In this document: one piece after another, positions 33,174 to 42,164 of the stretch
How positions within the stretch are numbered: position 1 is the stretch's first letter
Layout of the letters: each line of letters opens with the position of its first letter
The notes under the pieces: generated by a model
Databases searched by the model: none
What the model was told of the DNA's origin: nothing
Seen by the model: the letters and a program-made list of their open reading frames with translations, nothing else
NCBI RefSeq assembly: GCF_900187965.1
Contig: NZ_FZNL01000015.1
Coordinates: 1-64,000, forward strand
Direction: 5' to 3'
DNA length: 64,000 nucleotides
From: Flavobacterium sp. ov086
GTDB lineage: Bacteria > Bacteroidota > Bacteroidia > Flavobacteriales > Flavobacteriaceae
Program-made: the position numbers and the translations under genes

Positions 33174-33730
33174 TTCAGATATGGATTTTCAGGTGCATTT
33201 GACCATATAAGATAGTCTCCGCCAAGCTCAATAATTTGTTCTTTCCAAAAATGAGTGGTTGACTTTCCTATAATTTTGTTTTTGTAACTATTATCAGCAA
33301 TGATCCAGGAGTTTCCCTGCATTTCATTCTCAAGCTGATTTTCGTCCCAACCGGTGTAACCTAAGAAAAAGCGAATATTATTTTTGCTAATAGATCCGTC
33401 GTTAATTAAGTCTTTGGTTGATTCAAAATCACCTCCCCAATAAATTCCATTAGATATCTCGACACTATTCGGGATCAACTCTGGAATATTGTGAATAAAA
33501 TATAGATTATCCTGCTCAACAGGACCTCCATTATATATCTTAAACGAAGCTTCGATCTCCGGAATTAGATCATTAATAGTATACTTTAGTGGTTTATTAA
33601 TGATAAATCCTATTGATCCTTCTTTGTTATGGTCTGCTAATAAAATTACCGATCTATTAAAAGATAAATCTCCAATTATCGAAGGTTCGGCAATAAGCAG
33701 GTGTCCTTTTTTTAATTTTTCTGAAATCAT
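33170..33730 (-). CDS. YqgE/AlgH family protein
   Basis: The 186-residue protein matches UPF0301 (YqgE/AlgH): LKKGHLLIAEPSIIGDLSFN, then RSVILLADHNKEGSIGFIIN, KIYNGGPVEQDNLYFIHN, FFLGYTGWDENQLENEM and the C-terminal WSNAPENPYLN. The ATG at 33730 gives the family's normal start; the frame extends to 33814 but adds unrelated residues. Its role is unknown despite wide conservation. Convergent with the aminotransferase, four-base overlap. Confidence 0.92.
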   Translation of the reverse strand: MISEKLKKGHLLIAEPSIIGDLSFNRSVILLADHNKEGSIGFIINKPLKYTINDLIPEIEASFKIYNGGPVEQDNLYFIHNIPELIPNSVEISNGIYWGGDFESTKDLINDGSISKNNIRFFLGYTGWDENQLENEMQGNSWIIADNSYKNKIIGKSTTHFWKEQIIELGGDYLIWSNAPENPYLN

Positions 33731-33800
33731 ACGGCTACAATTTTTATTAAATTTAATCATAAAATATTTAAAATCCCAAATAAAATCGTTAAACCGCACA

Positions 33801-33826
33801 AAAAAACCCTCCATGGGAGGGTTTTG
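33801..33826. terminator. Terminator between HU and YqgE
   Basis: AAAACCCTCC and GGAGGGTTTT-type arms form a compact hairpin with A and T runs on both sides. It is 32 bases after the HU stop on the minus strand. Confidence 0.75.
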
Positions 33827-33857
33827 ATTATATTATAAGTTTAGAGAACTTTCTTAC

Positions 33858-34130
33858 TTAGTTCACTGCACCTTCTAATTCAGCTCCAGCTTTGAATTTA
33901 ACTACATTTTTAGCAGCGATTTGGATAGTTTTACCAGTTTGTGGGTTTCTACCGTCTCTAGCAGCTCTAGCAGATACTGACCAAGATCCAAAACCTACTA
34001 ATGAAACTCTTCCTCCTTTTTTCAAAGTAGCTCCTACGTTACCTAAAAATGACTCTAAAGCTAATTTTGCCGCAGCTTTTGTAATTCCTGCATCAGCAGC
34101 GATAGCATCGATTAATTCTGATTTGTTCAT
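33858..34130 (-). CDS. hup: HU-family DNA-binding protein
   Basis: The 90-residue nucleoid protein has the standard form: MNKSELIDAIAADAGITKAA, the dimer helix, VSLVGFGSWSVSARAARDGR with the beta-arm tip RNPQTGKTIQI, and a C-terminal KFKAGAELEGAVN. It bends and compacts DNA without strong sequence preference. A canonical promoter lies upstream, as expected of a highly expressed gene. Confidence 0.95.
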   Translation of the reverse strand: MNKSELIDAIAADAGITKAAAKLALESFLGNVGATLKKGGRVSLVGFGSWSVSARAARDGRNPQTGKTIQIAAKNVVKFKAGAELEGAVN

Positions 34131-34174
34131 AATAATTAGTTATTAATTGTTGGTTAAAAAAAATTGTTAATACA

Positions 34175-34204
34175 CAAATTTAGTAGGAAATCCGTTCCTT
34201 GCAA
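34175..34204 (-). promoter_or_regulatory. Canonical flavobacterial promoter of hup
   Basis: On the minus strand TTG (34202-34204) and TAAATTTG (34175-34182) are separated by 19 bases. It is one of the two best promoters in the window. Confidence 0.8.
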
Positions 34205-34310
34205 GTGTTTTCTTTAATTTTAGCAAAAATTGTTGATAACTTGCTTTTTTTGTTCATAAAGCAGGCTGTTCATCGGTGAAAATCAGGTAAAAACCCCCGT
34301 TTTACTGACT

Positions 34311-35258
34311 TTAATAGACCTTTGCACTATCAGAAAAAGTTATCCCGTTTAGTAATTCTGCCACTTGCATTCTCTTTTTTCCTGGTAATTGTAAACTCAA
34401 TAGCTGAATAAAGCCATCCTGAACGGCAACTTTGATTTCTTTTTTGCTGCAAATTAAACTTCCTGACTCATAAGAATGTGCTTCTGAAATGAGTTTTGCT
34501 TCATATATTTTGATCGTTTGCTCTTCATTTTTATCTTTCAAAAAACACCAGGAAGCAGGATAAGGACTTAACCCCCGAATCAGATTATTGATTTCGTCTC
34601 CCGATTTTGTCCAATCGATTTTACAATTTTCCTTATTTAGTTTGTAAGCTGTTTTAATTTCTTCATTATCTTTCTGAGTTGTAGTAGTTACATTTCCGTT
34701 TTCGATAACTTTTAAAGTTTCTATTACAGTCTCACTTCCTAATAACATTAATCGGTCGTGTAATTGTCCTGCGTTTTCTGTTGGTTCAATTGCAATTTCT
34801 GAGTTTAAAATCATTGCTCCGGTATCAATCTTGTCATCGATAAAGAAAGTTGTAACGCCGGTTTTGGTTTCTCCATTAATAATAGCCCAGTTTATTGGAG
34901 CTGCCCCACGATAATTTGGTAACAAAGAAGCATGAAGATTAAAAGTTCCTAAACTTGGCATTTCCCAAACTACTTTTGGCAGCATTCTAAAAGCAACAAC
35001 AATTTGCAAATTAGCATTCAGGGCTTTTAATTCAGCAAGAAAGTTTTCATCTTTTAAGCTTGTAGGCTGTAATAAAGTAAGGTTGTTCGCCAGTGCATAT
35101 TCTTTTACTGCCGAATATTTTATTTTTTGCCCGCGCCCAGCCGGTTTATCTGCGGCAGTAATAACGCCAACAACATCGTAATTGTTTTTGATAATGGTGT
35201 CCAAAATGCCAACTGCAAATTCAGGAGTTCCCATAAATATGATTCTCAATTTTTCCAT
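34311..35258 (-). CDS. fmt: Methionyl-tRNA formyltransferase
   Basis: The 315-residue cytosolic enzyme formylates initiator Met-tRNA using 10-formyl-tetrahydrofolate. The N-terminal motif LRIIFMGTPEFAVGILD, the formyl-folate site LHASLLPNYRGAAPINWAII (catalytic Asn/His/Asp region, Asp later in FIDDKIDTGAMIL) and the C-terminal tRNA-binding domain are all present at normal length. Its start overlaps the stop of recQ by one base (TAATG), so the two are translationally coupled. Confidence 0.95.
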   Translation of the reverse strand: MEKLRIIFMGTPEFAVGILDTIIKNNYDVVGVITAADKPAGRGQKIKYSAVKEYALANNLTLLQPTSLKDENFLAELKALNANLQIVVAFRMLPKVVWEMPSLGTFNLHASLLPNYRGAAPINWAIINGETKTGVTTFFIDDKIDTGAMILNSEIAIEPTENAGQLHDRLMLLGSETVIETLKVIENGNVTTTTQKDNEEIKTAYKLNKENCKIDWTKSGDEINNLIRGLSPYPASWCFLKDKNEEQTIKIYEAKLISEAHSYESGSLICSKKEIKVAVQDGFIQLLSLQLPGKKRMQVAELLNGITFSDSAKVY

Positions 35259-37153
35259 TATGATTTTAAAGTGTATTTATTATTCGGTTGAATAGTGATA
35301 TGATTGTTTTCTAATAATTCCTGAAGTACCGAAACAATATCGTTTGCATCCAGTTTTATTTGGGTTTGAATTTCTCGTGAAGTTAAAGCAGTCGATTTTA
35401 ATAAATGCAGAATTTTATCGGCAATTGAATCAGTTTCTGTGATTTTTCCTTTTTGAGTAATGCAGTAAGAGCAAACGCCACAATTAGAATTAGTTTCTTC
35501 TCCAAAATAAGAGAGTATCAATCGGTTTTTACAAGTTTTGCCTTCCTTTATATAATGTAGAACCGATAAAAGTTGTTCTTCTTTTAATTGGTTTTGCTTT
35601 TCAAGATATTTCGAAACTCGATTGATCGTTAAGTCATCTTCGCGAACTTCATTAAATAATATAGTGGCATCGTTGTTTTTAGATTTGTATTCGATAATTT
35701 CTTTTTCTCGAAGCTTTTCTAAAACAGCAGAAACTTGCTCTTCTGTATGATGAGATTTTTTGGCAATCAAGGAAAGATTAAAAGGAGTTTTCATTTCATA
35801 AACACCGGGATATGTTCTTAGAATTGCCAGAATGATTTCTTCATCATTTGGATTCAAGCTCATATACCGAATCACTTCTTTGGATTCGATTAAAAATTGC
35901 ATTGTGATTTTTTCCGAAAATTCCTGAGACATCGTGATAATTCCCTGCTGATTTAAAAATTGCAAGGCATTATATGTTTTTAAGGTAGGAAAGTCGTATT
36001 TATGACAGAAATGATTCAATTTGAATGAAAACGAATCATCTAAACCTTCGCCATAAGCAATCTGAAAATAGTTGCAAAGTTTTACATACATCAGTTTCAG
36101 AAACTTTTTATCGGGTAAAACACTCAGAAATTGTTGTTCGGTTTGATTTGCATCTGAATTATTAAAAAGCAAAACCGAAAAAGCTTTTTCGCCATTTCGT
36201 CCTGCTCTTCCAGATTCCTGATAATAGTTTTCGATATTTTCGGGAAGCTGCGTATGAATTACTGTTTTTACGTTGTCTTTGTCGATTCCCATTCCAAACG
36301 CATTTGTCGCAACAATAACCTGTGCTTGTTCAGACATCCACAGTTGCATGTTTTTGTCTTTTTCTTTTGCCGAAAGTCCACCGTGATAATAGGTTGCTTT
36401 GAATCCCAGCGATTGTAATTGCGTTGATATATTTAAGCACGATTTTCTATTTCGTACATATATAATAGAAGGTTGTGGGTTTTTCCTTAGGATTTGTTCC
36501 GTACGATACAATTTGTCTTCGACTTCAAAAACCATATATGCAATATTTTTTCTTTCAAAAGATTGCTGAAAAAGTATTGGATCCTTCAAACCTAATTCAG
36601 TTTTAATATCTTCAATAACTCTGGGGGTTGCTGTAGCGGTCAAAGCTAAAAATGGAATCTTAGGGAAAAACTTTTTAAGTTCAGAAATCTTCAAATATGC
36701 CGGACGAAAATCATGTCCCCATTGCGAGACACAATGTGCTTCGTCAATGGCAATTAAATTTATGGGAAGATTTTTAATGCGTTCCAAAATCCAATCCGAT
36801 TGTAAACGTTCCGGAGAAAGGTATAAAAACTTATAGTTTCCGTATTGACAATTGTCTAATAAATCAATGATTTCTTCTGTGTGGATTCCGCCCGTAAGTG
36901 CAATTGCTTTAATTTCTCGCTTTTGTAAATTTGCCACCTGATCTTTCATCAAGGCAATCAAAGGCGAAACCACCAAGCAGATGCCTTTTTGCATCATTGC
37001 CGGAACCTGAAAACAAATTGATTTTCCTCCGCCAGTTGGTAAAAGGGCAAAAGTATCCTGACCGTCCAAAACCGAGTTGATAATCTCTTTTTGTAACGGT
37101 CTAAAACTGTCGTGTTTCCAGTATTTTAAAAGAATTTCTTGTGCTTCTGGCAT
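35258..37153 (-). CDS. recQ: ATP-dependent DNA helicase RecQ
   Basis: The 631-residue 3'-5' helicase carries the RecQ motifs: FRPLQKEIINSVLDGQ (motif 0), LLPTGGGKSICFQVPA (Walker A), IDEAHCVSQWGHDFRPAYLK (DEAH and aromatic loop), SIIYVRNRKSCL, ATNAFGMGIDKDNVK and ESGRAGRNGE. A zinc site follows (CKNRLILSYFGE, then CGVCSYC at about 560-566). The HRDC domain of larger RecQ proteins appears to be missing; the C-terminal part is a short winged-helix-like region. It is upstream of and coupled to fmt. Confidence 0.94.
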   Translation of the reverse strand: MPEAQEILLKYWKHDSFRPLQKEIINSVLDGQDTFALLPTGGGKSICFQVPAMMQKGICLVVSPLIALMKDQVANLQKREIKAIALTGGIHTEEIIDLLDNCQYGNYKFLYLSPERLQSDWILERIKNLPINLIAIDEAHCVSQWGHDFRPAYLKISELKKFFPKIPFLALTATATPRVIEDIKTELGLKDPILFQQSFERKNIAYMVFEVEDKLYRTEQILRKNPQPSIIYVRNRKSCLNISTQLQSLGFKATYYHGGLSAKEKDKNMQLWMSEQAQVIVATNAFGMGIDKDNVKTVIHTQLPENIENYYQESGRAGRNGEKAFSVLLFNNSDANQTEQQFLSVLPDKKFLKLMYVKLCNYFQIAYGEGLDDSFSFKLNHFCHKYDFPTLKTYNALQFLNQQGIITMSQEFSEKITMQFLIESKEVIRYMSLNPNDEEIILAILRTYPGVYEMKTPFNLSLIAKKSHHTEEQVSAVLEKLREKEIIEYKSKNNDATILFNEVREDDLTINRVSKYLEKQNQLKEEQLLSVLHYIKEGKTCKNRLILSYFGEETNSNCGVCSYCITQKGKITETDSIADKILHLLKSTALTSREIQTQIKLDANDIVSVLQELLENNHITIQPNNKYTLKS

Positions 37154-37218
37154 CGGTCATGTTTTAAAGTTAAAAAATTTAGAAATCAGTTTCTAGTTTT
37201 ACAACTTTAAACATATGC

Positions 37219-37752
37219 CTAAATTTTATCTAAGATATAAAGAATTCTGTTTTCAACCGTATCTTTAGGTACTTCAATTAAGTTGTAACCGTATTTTTTA
37301 TAGGTATCAACAAGATGTTTCTGAATTGTTTGTGCTTGTTCAAAATTCTCATAGCGCTCTGTGTCACTTTCGTAAATTTCTTCCCAAGGTGGTAAAATAA
37401 AAGTTTTAGAATATTTAAAATCCTCACAAGCCTTTATGAAGCTTTCCGGATAATTGTCGCCAATATAATCCATATAAGCTACAACATCTGGGATTCCGCG
37501 GTCTATAAAAACTACGTTTTCCGGTTCTTCAAGAGCATTTTCGAACTGTTTTATACGTCCTTCCAATAACATTTCGCTGAACAATAAAGGTTGTTCCAAA
37601 AACAATTGATCGATACCACGTTGTTGTGCTTCGAGAGTAACTTGTCTTGAAATTTCAGGGTAACAACAGTAGCCACGAGCTACCAATTCGTTGATAAGAG
37701 TAGATTTTCCCGTTCCCGGGCCACCAATGAGAACTATGATTTGTTTTTGCAC
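37219..37752 (-). CDS. P-loop ATPase (AAA family, NadR/Ttd14-like)
   Basis: The 177-residue protein has a Walker A motif near the N-terminus (IGGPGTGKSTLINELVARGY) and a strand plus acidic motif NVVFIDRGIPDVVAY that resembles Walker B. The KTFILPPWEEIYESDTERYE region is typical of small AAA_28 kinase-like proteins. The start is a GTG (37750-37752); no ATG is available upstream. The substrate is unknown; phosphoryl transfer to a small molecule is the family-based guess. It stands between recQ and a repeat region. Confidence 0.85.
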   Translation of the reverse strand: MQKQIIVLIGGPGTGKSTLINELVARGYCCYPEISRQVTLEAQQRGIDQLFLEQPLLFSEMLLEGRIKQFENALEEPENVVFIDRGIPDVVAYMDYIGDNYPESFIKACEDFKYSKTFILPPWEEIYESDTERYENFEQAQTIQKHLVDTYKKYGYNLIEVPKDTVENRILYILDKI

Positions 37753-37845
37753 TTTCTAAAAATAAAGCGCAAATTTACCTAAACTTATTGGTATTTAAAA
37801 AGATTATTTTGCCTTGTGCAAATGATTTCGCAATTTTTACAATTA

Positions 37846-38150
37846 TTATGGTGTTTGATTGGGATCCAGTCCTATAAAATAATTCGTTCCTGCGGAACTA
37901 AAATGAAAAAAGAATTGTGGGTTTTGTAAATATTTTGGTACCGGATTATGTGCTGGATTGAAGCCCGGCCCTACAAAATAATTCATTCCTCCGGAACTAA
38001 AATAAGAAAGAATCATGGGCTCAGTAAATATTATGGTGTCGGATTGAATCCAGGGATATAAAACCAGCCATTCCTCAGGAATTAAAACAAAAAGAGCCAT
38101 AGGCTCGACCAATATTGTAGGGCTGGACTTTAGTCCAGTTTGCATAAAAA
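37846..38150. repeat. Three degenerate tandem repeats of about 95 bases
   Basis: Three units share the words CCTATAAAATAATTC, a TTCCTGCGGAAC-type palindrome (near 37885, 37985 and 38070), an ACTAAAATGAAAAAAG stretch and a GGGCTC or equivalent. The units end at a GGACTTTAGTCC palindrome near 38128-38143. One fragment of the same family lies at 60112-60185. An open frame on the minus strand here (37846-38145) is a product of the repeat, not a gene. Confidence 0.75.
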
Positions 38151-38251
38151 GATATAAGTCCAGCCGGATGTCATATTTATAGAAAATTATGACGTTAAAA
38201 CCAACGAGTTTAAGATTTGATTTATTTTGGCTTTAGCCGAATATTTAAATT

Positions 38252-39169
38252 TTACTCACAAAACAAATATTTCCCAGAACCCGTACCTTCCTTCCCCGAA
38301 GGAATAATAATATGCGATTCAAATTTCTTTCCTTTCAAAACATCATTCACAAAATCCAGAACATATTGTTGTCCCTGATGAAAAAGATAACCCGAAAATT
38401 CATGTCCGCCACCACAAAACGTAATCAGTTCTATGTCTTTATGTAAATCATTCATTTGATTGTAAACGGCATAAGATCCAAAAAGAATCAGCCAGCCAGA
38501 AGTATTTGTTGGACACGAATGGTGAGAACCGGCTGCATACGGGACAGTTTTATCGCTGTTTCCGTGCGCTAATAACATTGGAATTGCTTTTTCTTTCGTA
38601 ATTAAATTAATATCCTGAATAGCACCCGAACCTCCAATAAAACCAGTGTATTTAAAATTTTCAGGCAAATTACTTTTATATAAATTCATTAGTTTATAAT
38701 CCCAAAACGAAGCATGGAAGCCAATCTCTGCGCCAGCACTAATTCCTGAAATAAATATTTTTGAGGAATCGAGATTGTATTTATTAGCATTTTCGATCAG
38801 GAAAGAAGTTGCCTGCCACATGTCACTCACACCAATTTGGATTGCTTTTATCTTTTCGGTCAAAGTTCCTTTACAGCCAAAATCTTTTCCTTTCATATAT
38901 AAACTGTATGAAATACTTGCAACTGCATAACCGTTTTTTGCCATAAACATTCCAAAGTCTTTTTCGCTGGTGCGTTCTCCACCGGAAAAACCTCCGCCAA
39001 AAGCAAAAATGATTAACGGAATTTTCTCGTTAGTTTTCTTCTGAGGTAAATACAAATCTAAATCCAGCTTAATTGTATCATTCTGGAAATAAGTCATTGT
39101 TTTGACTTCCTGAGCCTGAATGTTGTTAAAAATGAAAGCTGTAAAAAGTAAGATGATGTAATTTTTCAT
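38252..39169 (-). CDS. Exported alpha/beta hydrolase (esterase/BD-FAE-like)
   Basis: The 305-residue protein has a signal peptide (MKNYIILLFTAFIFNNIQAQ), an oxyanion motif at about 55-61 (FAFGGGFSGGER, the HGGG type with Phe-Gly-Gly-Gly) and a nucleophile elbow GISAGAEIGF (Ser at about 147). Late acid and His candidates follow (LLAHGNSDKTVPYAAG and FCGGGHEFSG). It looks like an acetyl- or feruloyl-esterase-type enzyme acting outside the cytoplasm. The natural substrate is unknown. Confidence 0.85.
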   Translation of the reverse strand: MKNYIILLFTAFIFNNIQAQEVKTMTYFQNDTIKLDLDLYLPQKKTNEKIPLIIFAFGGGFSGGERTSEKDFGMFMAKNGYAVASISYSLYMKGKDFGCKGTLTEKIKAIQIGVSDMWQATSFLIENANKYNLDSSKIFISGISAGAEIGFHASFWDYKLMNLYKSNLPENFKYTGFIGGSGAIQDINLITKEKAIPMLLAHGNSDKTVPYAAGSHHSCPTNTSGWLILFGSYAVYNQMNDLHKDIELITFCGGGHEFSGYLFHQGQQYVLDFVNDVLKGKKFESHIIIPSGKEGTGSGKYLFCE

Positions 39170-39247
39170 TAGAATATGTTTTTAGTCTTAATTACTACAG
39201 GTAGTTAGCGGGAGCGAAGATCCAAAGTTTTTCAAATATAAAAGTTT

Positions 39248-39365
39248 GCCACGAATTTCACGAATTTTCGCTAATGTTTAACTTTATAAATAGTAGTAGA
39301 TGAAATAATTTGTGAAATTAGATTTTAAGGGATATTAATTAGTGCAAATTCGTGAAATTCGTGGC
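39248..39365. repeat. Inverted repeat of the GCCACGAATTTCACGAATT family, copy 2
   Basis: Ends identical in type to the element at 6856-6942 (GCCACGAATTTCACGAATT and AATTCGTGAAATTCGTGGC, here 19 bases perfect), with a different, longer interior. It lies in the divergent spacer between the esterase and DUF493 genes (39170-39460), which holds no other feature. Confidence 0.85.
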
Positions 39366-39460
39366 GAAAAAAAAGCTGTTTTTCCAACGAAAAAAATCTA
39401 AATTGTAAAATCCAAAATCTGAAATCAAAACCGTATATTTGCGTTTATTTTTAATTACGA

Positions 39461-39757
39461 ATGGAAAACGATAAAGAAAAAGAAACCGCCGAATTTTACG
39501 AAAGATTAAAGGTAGAGTTAGATAACTCAAATACTTGGCCTGCAGAATACTTGTATAAATTTATTATGCCTTCAGTAGACGATAATGTTGAAAGAGTTGA
39601 AAAAGCTTTTGACAATCTGGGCGCGGTTATTAAAACAACAAAATCTAAAACCGGTAAATTTACCAGTGTTTCTGTAGATGTTACCATGCATAGTGCTGAC
39701 GAAGTGATTAGCAAATACAAAGAAGTTTCTACCATAGAAGGTATAGTTTCATTATAA
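39461..39757 (+). CDS. DUF493 (YbeD-like) family protein
   Basis: A 98-residue protein with the DUF493 pattern: WPAEYLYKFIMPSVDDNVER, then a ferredoxin-like fold with SKTGKFTSVSVDVTMHSADE and VSTIEGIVSL at the end. The Escherichia coli relative YbeD is of unknown role with an ACT-like fold. It is followed after three bases by the DUF4290 gene, a pairing common in Bacteroidota. Confidence 0.9.
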   Translation: MENDKEKETAEFYERLKVELDNSNTWPAEYLYKFIMPSVDDNVERVEKAFDNLGAVIKTTKSKTGKFTSVSVDVTMHSADEVISKYKEVSTIEGIVSL

Positions 39758-39760
39758 CTT

Positions 39761-40483
39761 ATGAACGAAAAATATAAAAAAGAAGTCGCAAATGATGTTG
39801 TTTTTAATTTAGAATATAATTCTGAAAGACAACGTTTACTTATTCCGGAATATGGTCGTCATTTGCAAAAATTGATCGATCAGGCTACTCATATTGAAGA
39901 TGCTGAAACACGCAATAAAGCTGCGAAATACATCATTCAGGTTATGGGAAGTCTGAATCCGCATTTGCGTGATGTGCCGGATTTTCAACACAAATTATGG
40001 GATCAGCTTTTCATAATGTCTGATTTTAAATTAGATGTAGAATCGCCATATCCAATTCCTTCAAGAGATGTTTTGCAGTTAAAACCAGATGTTTTGCAAT
40101 ATCCTCAGAACTTTCCAAAATACAGATTTTATGGTAATAACATCAAATACATGATCGATGTTGCCAATAAATGGGAAGATGGCGAAATGAAAAATGCATT
40201 GGTATTGGTGATTGCCAACCACATGAAAAAGTCTTATCTAAGCTGGAACAAAGACACCGTTAAAGACGATGTGATTTTTGAACACTTATATGAATTGTCA
40301 GGAGGTAAAATCAATTTGTTGCAAAGCACAGAGGAGCTTTTAAACACAACAGATTTATTGCGTACTAACAAACGTATGTCAAATAAAATTACGCCGCCGG
40401 GACAGCCAAAAATCCAAAGCAATAAAAATAATAAAGGGCCGGGGAAACCAAAGCCTTTTCAGAAAAACAATAATCAGAAGTAA
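39761..40483 (+). CDS. DUF4290 domain protein
   Basis: A 240-residue soluble protein with the DUF4290 pattern: VANDVVFNLEYNSERQRLLI, EYGRHLQKLIDQATHIEDAE, GSLNPHLRDVPDFQHKLWDQ and a helical middle. The C-terminal 35 residues are low-complexity and rich in Lys, Pro and Asn, suggesting a disordered, nucleic-acid-friendly tail. Function unknown. It is in one unit with DUF493 and lies upstream of murA across a repeat. Confidence 0.9.
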   Translation: MNEKYKKEVANDVVFNLEYNSERQRLLIPEYGRHLQKLIDQATHIEDAETRNKAAKYIIQVMGSLNPHLRDVPDFQHKLWDQLFIMSDFKLDVESPYPIPSRDVLQLKPDVLQYPQNFPKYRFYGNNIKYMIDVANKWEDGEMKNALVLVIANHMKKSYLSWNKDTVKDDVIFEHLYELSGGKINLLQSTEELLNTTDLLRTNKRMSNKITPPGQPKIQSNKNNKGPGKPKPFQKNNNQK

Positions 40484-40485
40484 AA

Positions 40486-40690
40486 AAAAGTTGCTAAGTG
40501 TCTAAGTCACTATGTTACTAAGCTTTTTTTTTAACTTAGAATCTTAGAACCTCAGTAACTCAGAATCTTTTAAAAAACAATCAGAAATACAAAAAAGTTG
40601 CTAAGCATATAAGTGACCAAGTTGCTAAGCTTTTATTTATAAAAGAAAAAAAACTTAGAACCTTAGAGCCTCAGTAACTCAGAACCTTAA
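40486..40690. repeat. Two tandem repeat units before murA
   Basis: Units 40486-40571 and 40591-40690 both start with AAAAAAGTTGCTAAG and end with CTCAGTAACTCAGAA plus T/A runs. Inside each, GTTGCTAAGxxTxxAAGT pairs with CTTAGAAxCTTAGA, making an imperfect hairpin. Fragments of the same family appear near 43045 and 43515. Confidence 0.8.
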
Positions 40691-40699
40691 AAAGAATAT

Positions 40700-42013
40700 A
40701 TGGGAATTTTTAAAATCGAAGGAGGAATACCTTTAAAAGGAGAAATCACTCCGCAAGGAGCAAAAAATGAGGCACTACAAATTTTATGTGCTGTGCTTTT
40801 AACGGGTGATAAAGTAAGAATTAATAATATTCCCGATATTATTGACATCAACAAATTAATCACTTTGTTGGGTAATTTAGGCGTGAAAATTCAACGCAAT
40901 GAGCCGGGTTCGATTACGTTTCAGGCGGATGAAGTTAATGTTGGATATTTAGAAACCGAAGCTTTCAAAAAAGAAGGTGGAGCGCTTCGTGGTTCTATTA
41001 TGATTGTTGGACCGCTTTTGGCACGTTTCGGAAAAGGATATATTCCAAAACCGGGAGGAGATAAAATTGGTCGTCGTAGACTAGATACACACTTTGAAGG
41101 CTTTATTAACCTTGGAGCAAAATTCAGATACAATAGAGAAGATCACTTTTACGGAGTAGAATCTCCAGAAGGCGGACTTACAGGAACGGATATGTTGCTT
41201 GATGAAGCATCAGTTACCGGAACAGCAAACATTGTAATGGCAGCAGTTTTGGCAAAAGGAACAACGACAGTTTACAATGCAGCTTGCGAGCCTTACTTGC
41301 AACAATTGTGTAAAATGTTGAACTCTATGGGAGCAAAAATCACGGGAGTTGGTTCTAACTTATTGACTATCGAAGGTGTTGAAAGCCTTGGAGGTTGCGA
41401 GCATAGAATCTTGCCTGATATGATCGAAATTGGTTCTTGGATTGGTCTTGCGGCTATGACAAAAAGCGAAATCACGATCAAAAATGTAAGCTGGGAAAAC
41501 TTAGGTTTGATTCCAAATACATTTAGGAAATTAGGTATTACAATCGAAAAACGTGGCGATGATATTTATATTCCTGCTCACAAAGACGGATATGAAGTAA
41601 AAACAGATATCGATGGTTCTATTTTAACCATTGCAGATGCACCTTGGCCAGGATTTACACCTGACTTATTGAGTATCGTTTTGGTTGTGGCAACACAAGC
41701 GAAAGGCGATGTTTTAATCCACCAAAAAATGTTCGAAAGCCGTTTGTTTTTCGTAGATAAATTAATCGATATGGGGGCAAAAATTATGTTATGTGATCCG
41801 CACAGAGCGGTGGTTATGGGGCATAATTTCGAATCTCAATTAAAAGCAACAACAATGTCATCTCCGGATATTCGTGCGGGAATCTCATTATTGATTGCAG
41901 CACTTTCAGCAAAAGGAACTAGTACAATTCAAAATATTGAACAAATTGACCGTGGATACGAGCGTATCGACGAGCGTTTAAGAGCAATTGGTGCAAAAAT
42001 CGTTAGAGCGTAA
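40700..42013 (+). CDS. murA: UDP-N-acetylglucosamine 1-carboxyvinyltransferase with Asp in place of the catalytic-loop Cys
   Basis: The 437-residue enzyme performs the first committed step of peptidoglycan synthesis. Family motifs are clear: KGEITPQGAKNEALQILCAV at the N-terminus, then KPGGDKIGRRRLDTHFEGF, TANIVMAAVLAKG, and late RAGISLLIAALSAKG with IDRGYERIDERLRAIGA. The position that is Cys in the usual PGGCxIGxR loop (Cys115 in E. coli) is Asp121 here. Known Cys-to-Asp MurA enzymes are active and resist fosfomycin. Expression may start within or after the repeat just upstream; no clear promoter is seen. Confidence 0.95.
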   Translation: MGIFKIEGGIPLKGEITPQGAKNEALQILCAVLLTGDKVRINNIPDIIDINKLITLLGNLGVKIQRNEPGSITFQADEVNVGYLETEAFKKEGGALRGSIMIVGPLLARFGKGYIPKPGGDKIGRRRLDTHFEGFINLGAKFRYNREDHFYGVESPEGGLTGTDMLLDEASVTGTANIVMAAVLAKGTTTVYNAACEPYLQQLCKMLNSMGAKITGVGSNLLTIEGVESLGGCEHRILPDMIEIGSWIGLAAMTKSEITIKNVSWENLGLIPNTFRKLGITIEKRGDDIYIPAHKDGYEVKTDIDGSILTIADAPWPGFTPDLLSIVLVVATQAKGDVLIHQKMFESRLFFVDKLIDMGAKIMLCDPHRAVVMGHNFESQLKATTMSSPDIRAGISLLIAALSAKGTSTIQNIEQIDRGYERIDERLRAIGAKIVRA

Positions 42014-42164
42014 AAAAATAATAGTTGCCTGCAAATTAAAGCAATTTAAATAAAAAAACAGTTGTAATATTCTTACATTAAATACGTTTAATTAAAACCT
42101 ATAAGCGAATAATTTGCGAAATTAGTGGCAACAAAAAAATAATGTTCGTGCTAAAAAAGCTCAA

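Noticed and set aside
37846..38145. 99-codon minus-strand open frame with repeated peptides
   Set aside because: It is the translation of a degenerate tandem DNA repeat; no start context, signal or family.
40486..40690. CRISPR array before murA
   Set aside because: Only two long units with internal pairing and no spacer structure; it is a tandem duplication.
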